64,000 nt of DNA from G965279335 sp965279285 (GTDB lineage: Bacteria; Pseudomonadota; Gammaproteobacteria; DSM-16500): the NCBI GenBank assembly GCA_965279285.1, contig OZ257147.1, positions 372,001 through 436,000 on the forward strand, in the 5' to 3' direction. The notes under the pieces were generated by a model. It did not search any database. It saw only the letters and a program-made list of their open reading frames with translations, and had not been told where the DNA came from. The position numbers and the translations under genes were made by a program. Positions 44,480 through 52,225 of this stretch are shown here, in pieces (within the stretch, counting starts at the first letter, position 1; each line of letters starts with the position of its first letter).

Positions 44480-45439
44480 ATGGTTAAAGCGTATTGGTTA
44501 ATTGGACAAGAAATTGTGCGGGAAGAACAGTACGGCAAAGAGCGTTCCGAATATGGAAAAGCGGTACTAAAAAATCTCTCTGAGCGGCTACAAAAGCAAT
44601 ATAAGAGAGGCTTTGGTGTCGACACCCTCGAACAAGCAAGGAGGTTTTATCTTATCTATCAAGAAGTTAAAAAATCCGACGCAGTGCGTCGGAAATCAGT
44701 TCCTACCCCTAACCTAAGCCCTAACTTATCCTGGACTCATTATAGAGTCCTCATTCGAGTAAAAAGACCGGAAGCCAGACAATTTTATGAAATTGAAGCA
44801 CAAAAAAATCATTGGTCTAGCAGAGAATTAGAGCGACAAATAGGTAGCTTACTATTTGACCGTCTTGCAAAAAGTAAAGATAAAGAAGGGCTAATGAAAT
44901 TAGCCAATAAAGGTCAGGAAATCAGTAAGCCTGAAGATGCTATCAAAGATCCAATGGTGCTTGAATTTTTAGGCTTACCTGAATCACATCAATTAACTGA
45001 GTCTAAGCTTGAGATTGCATTAATCAATAATTTGCAAAATTTTTTATTGGAACTCGGCAAGGGTTTTGCATTTGTCGCCAGACAAAAAAGATTAACGTTC
45101 GATAGCAATCATTTTTATACTGATCTTGTTTTTTATCATGTCATCTTAAAATGTTATGTGATTGTCGATTTAAAAACGCATCCACTGACTCATGCTGATC
45201 TTGGTCAGATGCTACTCTATGTCAATTATTTTGATAAAGAGATAAAAATGGAAAATGACAATCCGACACTTGGCCTTGTACTATGCACCCAGAAAAGTGA
45301 TGCGATGGTTAAATATATGCTTGATGATAAAGCTAATAAAATATTTGCAACCACGTATCAATTTCATCTTCCATCAGTAAAAGAATTAGAGACAGAATTA
45401 AAACGTGAGCTGAAACAACTTAAACATGATTTAGAATAA
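44480..45439 (+). CDS. DUF1016/YhcG-family PD-(D/E)xK nuclease, apparently 5'-truncated
   Basis: A 319-residue protein from the first available ATG. AYWLIGQEIVREEQYGKERS and NLSWTHYRVLIRVKRPEARQ mark the DUF1016 N-terminal domain; FVARQKRLTFDSNHFYTDLV and YVIVDLKTHPL form the nuclease core. The protein-like frame continues upstream of the ATG (FNISIDQARQRIQHTIDIE) to a TAG near 44403 with no start codon, so the usual N-terminus is missing or a non-standard start is used. Family members occur near restriction systems. Function as an intact nuclease is uncertain. Confidence 0.8.
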   Translation: MVKAYWLIGQEIVREEQYGKERSEYGKAVLKNLSERLQKQYKRGFGVDTLEQARRFYLIYQEVKKSDAVRRKSVPTPNLSPNLSWTHYRVLIRVKRPEARQFYEIEAQKNHWSSRELERQIGSLLFDRLAKSKDKEGLMKLANKGQEISKPEDAIKDPMVLEFLGLPESHQLTESKLEIALINNLQNFLLELGKGFAFVARQKRLTFDSNHFYTDLVFYHVILKCYVIVDLKTHPLTHADLGQMLLYVNYFDKEIKMENDNPTLGLVLCTQKSDAMVKYMLDDKANKIFATTYQFHLPSVKELETELKRELKQLKHDLE

Positions 45440-45540
45440 AAAGGTGTTAAATAACTGGGGAGAATATATTGAAAATATTCTCACTGAGAAAAATGTTACC
45501 CCGCTTTTCCAAGTAATATTTATAATGGGCAATAAATATA

Positions 45541-46437
45541 ATGACTGACAAGTTAAAAATTAGCATCCCTGTTCAAGGATGGAAGCAACTACTTACCTCA
45601 AGAAAAGAAATACTTGATGCTGTAGATCAAGCACGGGAAAAAGCTCGATCACATGAAGTCGAAACATATCATGGAAAAGTTGCGGAGGCACAGCTAAGAA
45701 AATGGCTGTCTGAATTCCTTCCCAAGCGGTACGGAGTAACTTCAGGCTACATATTGTCTCCTGGCCTTAGCAGCGAACATAAGTTACCTCATTTTGATGT
45801 TATAATTTATGACCAGCTTGAATCGCCAGTGCTATGGATTGAAGGCGATCCAGATACCTCTGCTCAGGGTCGCTCTTTAGCAATTCCCGCGGAACATGTA
45901 AAATGTGTACTTGAAGTAAAAATGAAATTTACATCCAGCAATGTCAAAGAGGCAATTGAGCATCTAAATGATCTAGCGCCATTGTTAAGTGGACACGATG
46001 ATCCAAAAGAAAGGTATAAACTTCACCTTCCAAATGACTTTTGCTGTGGCTTAGTTTTTGTTGAGCTAGATGCTAAAAATCAATTTAAACCAGAATCTCT
46101 TAATAAATTACTTAATGGTCTTACACTACGTGGTTTTTTTGGTGGGATAATTTTACGTGGCGAAAATCATCCAAAACCTCTTACTGGAAAGTTAAGTCTC
46201 GCGCGTTGCCCCGCTCCTTTTGAAGGCACAATTGGATCGGAGGAAGGAAAAACGTCTTTACTAGACAGTAGCGCAATGACTGGATCGGTAAAGATTGCAG
46301 ATGATATTCACATAGGTTCTCTAATCACATGGTCAGAGGTGCATTTTTCTCAATTTGGCTTTGATCTAATAGCAATGGCTCAAGGTAAATATGATCCGGG
46401 ATTCACATCAAGTTTTTATGGAATAGGCGGCTCTTAA
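45541..46437 (+). CDS. DUF6602 domain protein, nuclease-like
   Basis: A 298-residue protein. The pattern of HGKVAEAQLRKWLSEFLPKR, YGVTSGYI, HFDVIIYD and, after a spacer, VKCVLEVKMKF is characteristic of the DUF6602 family. The E...D...ExK arrangement resembles a PD-(D/E)xK nuclease core. Family members are often near defence genes. It lies about 100 bases after the DUF1016 gene. No ribosome binding site of note. Whether it is active is not known. Confidence 0.75.
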   Translation: MTDKLKISIPVQGWKQLLTSRKEILDAVDQAREKARSHEVETYHGKVAEAQLRKWLSEFLPKRYGVTSGYILSPGLSSEHKLPHFDVIIYDQLESPVLWIEGDPDTSAQGRSLAIPAEHVKCVLEVKMKFTSSNVKEAIEHLNDLAPLLSGHDDPKERYKLHLPNDFCCGLVFVELDAKNQFKPESLNKLLNGLTLRGFFGGIILRGENHPKPLTGKLSLARCPAPFEGTIGSEEGKTSLLDSSAMTGSVKIADDIHIGSLITWSEVHFSQFGFDLIAMAQGKYDPGFTSSFYGIGGS

Positions 46438-46634
46438 GGGGGGCCGATCATCTTAAATTTTTTGCCATTTTAAATTAAAAATGGCCAAACTTCAGTTGCA
46501 ATAGCACATTTGTATAACCAAAAAAAATCTAATATCCGATTATTACATTTAAAAATAATTATTTTTAAATAACCATTTTAATTTTACTATCTGCGAAACT
46601 GACGAAAATTTAAAGAGTTATTGAATATCTAGTA

Positions 46635-46754
46635 TTATTGTTTTTTTATGGGGTTATACTGAACCTTTTCTTCAAGAAATTTCTTTAGAAAATTTAATGC
46701 TTGATTAGATGCAGTTAGCATTTTATTACCAGCAGATTTTGGGGCACCAAGCAT
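46635..46754 (-). CDS. Possible small ORF downstream of the 208-residue gene
   Basis: A 39-codon frame (start MLGAPKSAGNKML, end NPIKKQ) begins two bases after the stop of the upstream minus-strand gene, an arrangement typical of coupling. It is Lys-rich with an amphipathic helix. It matches nothing I recognise and could be chance or a fragment. Bases 46438-46634 hold only AT-rich sequence with no feature I can name. Confidence 0.3.
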   Translation of the reverse strand: MLGAPKSAGNKMLTASNQALNFLKKFLEEKVQYNPIKKQ

Positions 46755-46756
46755 AC

Positions 46757-47383
46757 TTATCTTTCATTAATTTGACGTATTAGTTCAGCCTCATTCGCAG
46801 TTAAATAATCGTTTTTTTCAGACAAATGTTTATACACATCTGCCATTATACCTGATATGTTTAATTGGCTATCAAATCCAGAATCATTACCTAATCTTCT
46901 AACTTTAATTACGCAGTCAAATTTTATTGAGGAATTTTTATCAGCGATTTTAATATTTATCCGTTGTGGATTCTGATCAGTCAGCGTCACTCTAAGATCA
47001 TCTTGAGAGCTTAAAGCATGATTAACCATGCTAACAAGATAATAATCTGCGAACACTTTTAAATTATGATTGATATATTCTTCGAGTCGCTGCTTAGCTT
47101 CATCATTAGCATATAAAATAATTTCTGTAAGAACCGAATAGGGGTTATCTACAGATGTGTTAATAAAAGTTAATTGGTATGTAAGAACATCATTGGTATA
47201 ACCATAATCTATCGTCCAATCTACATTATGGCCCGCATCTTTTAACAACCTACCTTGCTCTAAGTTAGTAACCCTTCCCAAAGTATCAAGCACTTCTTTA
47301 AGACCATTTTCAAAACTATTTCTAAAATCAGCGTATTTCTTTTCCCGTAATAATAGAGGAATGTCGCAATTAACTACAACCAC
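46757..47383 (-). CDS. Hypothetical protein, accessory region
   Basis: A 208-residue soluble protein with a probable GTG start; no family recognised. It is mixed alpha/beta by eye: an N-terminal helix (YADFRNSFENGLKEVLDTLG), then alternating strands (WTIDYGYTNDVLTYQLTFIN) and a C-terminal helical end. There is no signal peptide or membrane segment. It is divergent from the small cold-shock-like gene (65 bases apart), and may be paired with the 39-residue frame that follows. Confidence 0.55.
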   Translation of the reverse strand: MVVVNCDIPLLLREKKYADFRNSFENGLKEVLDTLGRVTNLEQGRLLKDAGHNVDWTIDYGYTNDVLTYQLTFINTSVDNPYSVLTEIILYANDEAKQRLEEYINHNLKVFADYYLVSMVNHALSSQDDLRVTLTDQNPQRINIKIADKNSSIKFDCVIKVRRLGNDSGFDSQLNISGIMADVYKHLSEKNDYLTANEAELIRQINER

Positions 47384-47448
47384 GGCATTACTATGCGGCC
47401 TAATAATGTGTTAAACTAGTAAGGTATTCATCATGAATGAGGGGGGGC

Positions 47449-47691
47449 ATGCCAAACAAAACAATGACTGGAAAAATTACAGAGGTTAGCGGGAAGCCTA
47501 ATCCCAATAGTTACCTAATTAAAGATGCTGATGAAAACACCTACTTAGTTCATGTAGGTGATATTGAGGAGAATGAACAATTGCTTTATAAGCTCTATAA
47601 AGAAGGAAAGATAGCTACTCTAAAAGAAGGCGACTCAGTACAGTTTGAGTCTACCTCTGATCATGCGATACACGTAAAAAAAGTAAATTAA
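47449..47691 (+). CDS. Small OB-fold/cold-shock-like protein
   Basis: An 80-residue protein starting MPNKTMTGKITEVSGKPNPN. The GKI-x-EV start, YLVHVGDIEENE and LKEGDSVQFE are like a diverged cold-shock domain, but the aromatic RNP motifs are weak. A GAGGGGGGG run precedes the ATG at 47449; an in-frame ATG at 47437 would add four residues. Probably nucleic-acid binding, by resemblance only. Confidence 0.55.
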   Translation: MPNKTMTGKITEVSGKPNPNSYLIKDADENTYLVHVGDIEENEQLLYKLYKEGKIATLKEGDSVQFESTSDHAIHVKKVN

Positions 47692-48148
47692 GAAGCAAAA
47701 TAATGGGATAACAAGAGGCTTTCATCGCAAGATGAAATTGATTCAAAGAAGAGCATATGGATTTCGGAATTTTGAAAATTATACGAGTTAGAGTATTGTG
47801 TTCGTAGGTGAGTGCCCCCGTAATTGGGAAAAACCCAGAGCCAAAAACCACTTAGATTCTATCCGCACTTCATTTGCACCTGGGTTTTTAATTTCACTCA
47901 TTGATTTTTATATAGAAAAATTTAGTTTTCTTATAAGGGGGTTTTTGTTAGATTATCGCTGTTTTTTTTCAGGTTTAGCTACTTCTATGAATAATTTAAA
48001 AAACATATAAAATATTCCCCATCGGTAATATAGATAGCGATAAATAGGGAAGCTTTTCAAAACATTATTGCTCGGCAACATAAAAATAATTTTTTTGATG
48101 CTAATGGTATAAAGTTGCCGTTCAGTAACATGGGTGAGGAAAAATATT
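47692..48148. other. Non-coding stretch with long inverted repeat
   Basis: No convincing gene. AAAAACCCAG (47829-47838) and CTGGGTTTTT (47880-47889) form a perfect 10-bp inverted repeat with a 41-base loop. CGGCAAC (48073-48079) and GTTGCCG (48114-48120) form a second dyad just upstream of the HipB-like pseudogene and may be its old operator. Confidence 0.45.
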
Positions 48149-48368
48149 ATGGTACAAGCTTTAAATATAGAGAGTGCAAAAGAAATAGGAGCAATAATAA
48201 AAAGTACGCGTAAAACGTTAGGGGTAACACAACGTAATTTATTTTTCTTCCGGGACTGGTTTACGTTTTATTATTGAATTAGAACGAGGTAAGCCGACTT
48301 GCCAATTAGAAAAAGTCTTAATAGTACTGAGAACATTAGGGTTAAAGTTAATAATAAAAGGTAAGTAG
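48149..48368 (+). pseudogene. HipB/Y4mF-type HTH regulator, frameshifted
   Basis: Starts MVQALNIESAKEIGAIIKST and reads into RKTLGVTQ, the helix-turn-helix of HipB-like XRE regulators. The frame then breaks near 48245. In the neighbouring frame the protein resumes as SSGTGLRFIIELERGKPTCQ, then LEKVLIVLRTLGLKLIIKGK and a stop. A single-base change would restore one protein of about 72 residues. No HipA kinase follows, so this is the relic of a toxin-antitoxin pair. Confidence 0.8.
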
Positions 48369-48410
48369 TTATAATTAAAATTTTTGTAATTGAACTAATA
48401 AGGTTACCTC

Positions 48411-49385
48411 ATGCAATCTAACAATAAAAAACGTCAGCAACAATATAATTTATTATTAGCAGCTTGTTGCAACAATAGTGCAACCGTCAATGATGTTATT
48501 CATTGCGGTTATCGCTTGATGCGTAAAGCGCGCTTGCATCATCATTTTTTTAGAAATTCGTTATTTAAAATCGCGGAATATTTAACTTTTTTTTCTTTAC
48601 AACTGCCGCATGAATATAATAATGAAAATTATTTAACTCGCTTGGTTTCAGAGCAAGAGGCTTTAGCGATTATCAAATTATTTGAACAACGCATCGCAGA
48701 ACGCTTGCCGGTGGAATATCTTACCAATGAATCATGGTATTTAGGCAATCGATTTTATGTGAATGAAAATGTATTAGTTCCTCGTTCTGTCATGAGTGAA
48801 AGGTTTGTTGATTTTTTAAATCAAGTGACTTGGGAAAATTTTCGAGTTTTAGATTTATGTACCGGGTCAGGTTGTATTGGTATTACGCTTGCTTTGCTTA
48901 ATCCGAACATTAAGGTTGATTTGCTGGATATTTCAGAAAAATCCTTAGAAGTAGCGAAAATTAATATTAAAAATCATTCATTAACTGACCGTGTGCAATG
49001 TATCCAAAGTGATTTGTTTAATCATGTTCATCATACGTATGATTTAATTATTAGTAATCCGCCTTATGTATCGCAAGCCGAGTATAATGCGAGCTCTCCG
49101 GAATTTAAGAATGAACCGAAAATTGCTTTAGAATCTGGCGTGGATGGTTTAGATATTGTGAAGCAAATTTTAGCGCAGGCAAAAAATTATCTTAATCCGC
49201 ATGGTTTATTAATTGTTGAAGTAGGATGTACAGCGGCAAAACGGTTAAAGAAAAAATATCGTAAAATTCCTTTTAAATGGTTCAATTATAAAAGACCCAC
49301 GACGAATCAATCAGCATTGGATCAATGGATTGATAAATGGTTTGGAATGGATTGTGTTTTTATGTGTGCGGCAAAAGAATTGTAA
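48411..49385 (+). CDS. prmB: Ribosomal protein L3 N5-glutamine methyltransferase PrmB
   Basis: A 324-residue SAM methyltransferase. VLDLCTGSGCIGITLALLNP is motif I, and DLIISNPPYVSQAEY carries the NPPY motif of glutamine/DNA methyltransferases. The N-terminal helical domain, PVEYLTNESWYLGNRFYV and VLVPRS distinguish the PrmB/PrmC group; the C-terminus fits PrmB. It methylates a Gln of ribosomal protein L3. A repeat cluster follows its stop. Confidence 0.88.
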   Translation: MQSNNKKRQQQYNLLLAACCNNSATVNDVIHCGYRLMRKARLHHHFFRNSLFKIAEYLTFFSLQLPHEYNNENYLTRLVSEQEALAIIKLFEQRIAERLPVEYLTNESWYLGNRFYVNENVLVPRSVMSERFVDFLNQVTWENFRVLDLCTGSGCIGITLALLNPNIKVDLLDISEKSLEVAKINIKNHSLTDRVQCIQSDLFNHVHHTYDLIISNPPYVSQAEYNASSPEFKNEPKIALESGVDGLDIVKQILAQAKNYLNPHGLLIVEVGCTAAKRLKKKYRKIPFKWFNYKRPTTNQSALDQWIDKWFGMDCVFMCAAKEL

Positions 49386-49532
49386 CTGCTCAGCAGTCAG
49401 GGGGTTTGGTGGGCACGCTGCGCTTTGCCCACCCTACTAGATGCCAGCTAGAAACACGCTGGCATGACAAGATTTCGTAGGGTGGGCAAAGCGCAGCGTG
49501 CCCACCAAACTCCCTGACTGCTGAATAATTAC
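49384..49532. repeat. Composite nested repeat, both outer arms intact
   Basis: Outer arms CTCAGCAGTCAGGG and CCCTGACTGCTGA, full GTGGGCACGC units on each side and the nested ATGCCAGC...GCTGGCATGACAAG palindrome in the middle. It is the most complete composite in the window and lies between converging prmB and cytochrome genes. Confidence 0.9.
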
Positions 49533-49548
49533 AAAGAATTATCCAAAG

Positions 49549-51084
49549 TTAAAAATTAGTTTTTTGTTGCATCATATATTTAACGACGGCTAATAAATCA
49601 TCATCAGTGCAATGAGGACAAGCTCCTTGTGGGGGATGTCCTTTTCGGCCAGTCACCACATTGAGATAGGTATTTAAGAATCCATTGGCGATGATAGGTT
49701 CCCATGCTGCTGTATCTCCGGGTTTTTGTGCGCCCTTGAAATGAGTATCATGACAAACACTGCAATTTTCCGCGTAAATTCGCTTACTTTCACGTATTGT
49801 TACATGTTTAGTTTTTTGTGATGTTTTATCTTTAATCGAAAGTAAAATATAGTCCACTGCTTGTTGAATGTCCTCGTCGTTGCAAGCAAGACAAGTACCT
49901 TTTGCTGGCATAGCGCCTATGCCATGAATGGTGTTTAGGTATAGTTTTGCTTGGCCTTTTTTTATTGCTGTATTCCAACGGAGTGTATCGCCATATTTGG
50001 GGGCACCATGAAGTCCTGTGGTATGACAACCCGCACAATAATTTTCATAAATTGTTTTGCCTGGATCATTCAATGATTTTTTTGGCGTTTTACTTTCAAC
50101 TGATTTTAAATAAGTTGCAATGGCGAGTATGTCAGCTTCCGTTAAATAAGCTAAGCCATCATGATTTGCTTCTAACATAGGGCCTTCAATGTTGCCGCCA
50201 TGTGTTGCTCGATCATTTTTAAAAACTTGTTTGATTTCTGTATTTGAAAAATGATCCATACGAGTTTTAGTAATATTAGGTGCAAGAAATCCTTGAACTT
50301 TGGCACCCATTAAATTGTATTTACTAATGGGCGCGCCTAAAGGTAATTTTTCAGTAAATAAATTGTAAGAAGGTGTATGACACATTGCACAATGACCTAG
50401 ACCTTCCACTAAATAAGCGCCTCTATTCCAGATTGCAGATTTTTCTGGATTTATTGTGTAAGGGCCGGTAGTTGTTGGATTAAAAAACAGTAAACGCCAG
50501 CCAAATTGTAAAAATCGCCAATTAAAGGGCCAGACCATTTTATTTTTTCGATTTTTTTGTGTAATGGCAGGAATATTTTCTAAATAAGCTTTGATGGCGA
50601 GTAAATCTTCTGTGGTCACTTTACTAAAATAAAGATAGGGAAAAGCAGGATAATAATGTGAGCCAGTCGGTGAAATACCTTTATGCATTGCTTGAATAAA
50701 TTGTTCATTAGTCCAGTTGCCAATGCCAGTTGTTTTGTCCGGTGTAATGTTTGGTGAATAAATTACACCAAAAGGAGTTTGTATCGGCAAGCCACCGGCA
50801 AAAGGCTTACCGTTTTCAGCGCTATGCGTGTGACAGGCGATACAATTGCCTGCTTTGACAAGATAGGCGCCCTGATTAATCAGTTTGGCATTTTTATTGG
50901 CTGTGTGAGGAATAGGATAAATAGCATAATTTAGCGGTGTTTTATAGGGTTCAGCCATTTTGCGAATATTTTTTTTAAGGCCGTGAGCGGTGTAACTTGC
51001 TGTACCAATAATCACTATCATGATAATGATTAGTACGACAATATTCCGTTTGCTTGAAAAAAATTTTTCAATTACTTTATTCAA
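49549..51084 (-). CDS. Membrane-anchored tetrahaem cytochrome c
   Basis: A 511-residue protein with one N-terminal membrane helix (about 15-32) and four haem-binding CxxCH sites: CIACH, CAMCH, CAGCH and CSVCH. The first two domains resemble the cytochrome subunit of membrane alcohol/aldehyde dehydrogenases. The last two are cytochrome c5-like, each ending with an extra non-haem CxxC pair (GTCLACNDED, GACPHCTDDD). It would carry electrons in the periplasm and depends on the Ccm system encoded nearby. No dehydrogenase or oxidase catalytic subunit is adjacent, so its partner is unknown. Confidence 0.9.
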   Translation of the reverse strand: MNKVIEKFFSSKRNIVVLIIIMIVIIGTASYTAHGLKKNIRKMAEPYKTPLNYAIYPIPHTANKNAKLINQGAYLVKAGNCIACHTHSAENGKPFAGGLPIQTPFGVIYSPNITPDKTTGIGNWTNEQFIQAMHKGISPTGSHYYPAFPYLYFSKVTTEDLLAIKAYLENIPAITQKNRKNKMVWPFNWRFLQFGWRLLFFNPTTTGPYTINPEKSAIWNRGAYLVEGLGHCAMCHTPSYNLFTEKLPLGAPISKYNLMGAKVQGFLAPNITKTRMDHFSNTEIKQVFKNDRATHGGNIEGPMLEANHDGLAYLTEADILAIATYLKSVESKTPKKSLNDPGKTIYENYCAGCHTTGLHGAPKYGDTLRWNTAIKKGQAKLYLNTIHGIGAMPAKGTCLACNDEDIQQAVDYILLSIKDKTSQKTKHVTIRESKRIYAENCSVCHDTHFKGAQKPGDTAAWEPIIANGFLNTYLNVVTGRKGHPPQGACPHCTDDDLLAVVKYMMQQKTNF

Positions 51085-51156
51085 GAGCTATCCCTGTTAT
51101 TTTATTGCTATGTCAATGATAGCCTATTTTATAGCGATTTTATTTGAATGCAAGTT

Positions 51157-51290
51157 GTAACTATTTGGTAGGTACGGTGTGGTGGGCACGCTGCGCTTTG
51201 CCCACCCTACAAAAATAACAAAAGCAAGTTATAAAAAATGTAGGGTGGGCAAAGCGCAGCGTGCCCACCAGACTTCTGGTTAGGGAGCAG
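51157..51290. repeat. Palindromic repeat pair
   Basis: Inverted units at about 51178-51212 and 51239-51274. It fills much of the 324-base gap between the divergent cytochrome and COX2-fragment genes; nothing else was recognised there. Confidence 0.88.
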
Positions 51291-51408
51291 ATATTTATCA
51301 TATTACTTGAGTTATTTGGAGAATATGCTTTAATTATAGCTCTTTTAATGGTTATTTAGCAGTGAGCATCCTGCTTCGTTAGCATCATGTTTTATAAAAG
51401 GTTTATCA

Positions 51409-51717
51409 ATGCAGTTTATGAGTCGATTGATTTTTGTTTTTAGTTTTTATCTGCCGGTTGCTGCTGTGTATGCCATGTCAGATAGGAATATGCCGTCATG
51501 CATTTATAGTTTAAATAAAATTTATTTTTATGCTTGTTGTTTTGTTAGTGCGGGTGTTTTTAGTGTGTTGATTTATTCTTTAGTAAAACTTAGAAAATAT
51601 AAGGGCACACGAGCAGTTCATTTTCATCAGCATCTTGCGGTTGAAATTCTTTGGACGACCATACCATTTCTTATTTTAGTTGCGTTAGTTGTGCCTGTAG
51701 CGATTGTTTTATTATAG
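51409..51717 (+). CDS. Cytochrome oxidase subunit II, transmembrane part only
   Basis: A 102-residue protein with a signal-like N-terminus and two membrane helices. FSVLIYSLVKLRKYKG, then FHQHLAVEILWTTIPFLILV is the typical membrane portion of COX subunit II. It stops right after the second helix, so the whole periplasmic CuA domain with its Cys/His copper ligands is absent. No other oxidase gene is adjacent. Either it is a relic of a cox operon or a stand-alone membrane protein. The short following sequence shows no continuation in other frames. Confidence 0.7.
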   Translation: MQFMSRLIFVFSFYLPVAAVYAMSDRNMPSCIYSLNKIYFYACCFVSAGVFSVLIYSLVKLRKYKGTRAVHFHQHLAVEILWTTIPFLILVALVVPVAIVLL

Positions 51718-51891
51718 TAGCGAATCCCGCCACAGAGTGCTATATGGTTAATTAATGACCAATGCGTGTAGAAATTTATTTCCATATCTATTTACATTAT
51801 GGCAAACTCATGAAATGATGGTAGCCTTAAATATAACCAAAGCGCTTGATTAAAGTGCATTCTTAAGAATACTAGTTTGAGGAAAGTTTAT

Positions 51892-52146
51892 ATGCCTACT
51901 GAAAAGACAGCATTATTAAGTAATTCTTTTTACAGTGTTATGCCACCAGGCAGTAATAGCCCTAGTAAAAACAGTCCAGAGCTTTCAAATCAAGAAATAT
52001 TGGCTGGATTGGAGCTTGAATTAAAGCAAGTAAATTTATCACCACAATTGAGAAAAAAAATGCAAAAAGCTCATGACAAGCTAGTAAGTGTAGTTGAAGC
52101 AGAGCAACGTGATAATATTTCTAAAAATGTTTTTGGTATTTTTTAA
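51892..52146 (+). CDS. Small hypothetical protein
   Basis: An 84-residue soluble protein, Ser/Pro-rich at the N-terminus (SVMPPGSNSPSKNSPELSNQ) and helical at the C-terminus (ILAGLELELKQVNLSPQLRK). The ATG at 51892 is well spaced from GAGGAAAG. No family recognised. It has its own strong terminator, which supports real expression. Confidence 0.6.
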   Translation: MPTEKTALLSNSFYSVMPPGSNSPSKNSPELSNQEILAGLELELKQVNLSPQLRKKMQKAHDKLVSVVEAEQRDNISKNVFGIF

Positions 52147-52166
52147 CTAAAACGCCGTGAATTATT

Positions 52167-52205
52167 AACTCATACATTTTATATTTAAATGTATGAGTTT
52201 TTTTA
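52167..52205 (+). terminator. Strong rho-independent terminator
   Basis: AACTCATACATTT (52167-52179) pairs perfectly with AAATGTATGAGTT (52187-52199) around a 7-base loop, followed by a T run. Confidence 0.9.
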
Positions 52206-52225
52206 TTGCTGAAAACTTTGTTTTT

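Noticed and set aside
47798..48010. 70-codon plus-strand frame
   Set aside because: No ribosome binding site, no protein-like pattern, and it spans an inverted repeat.
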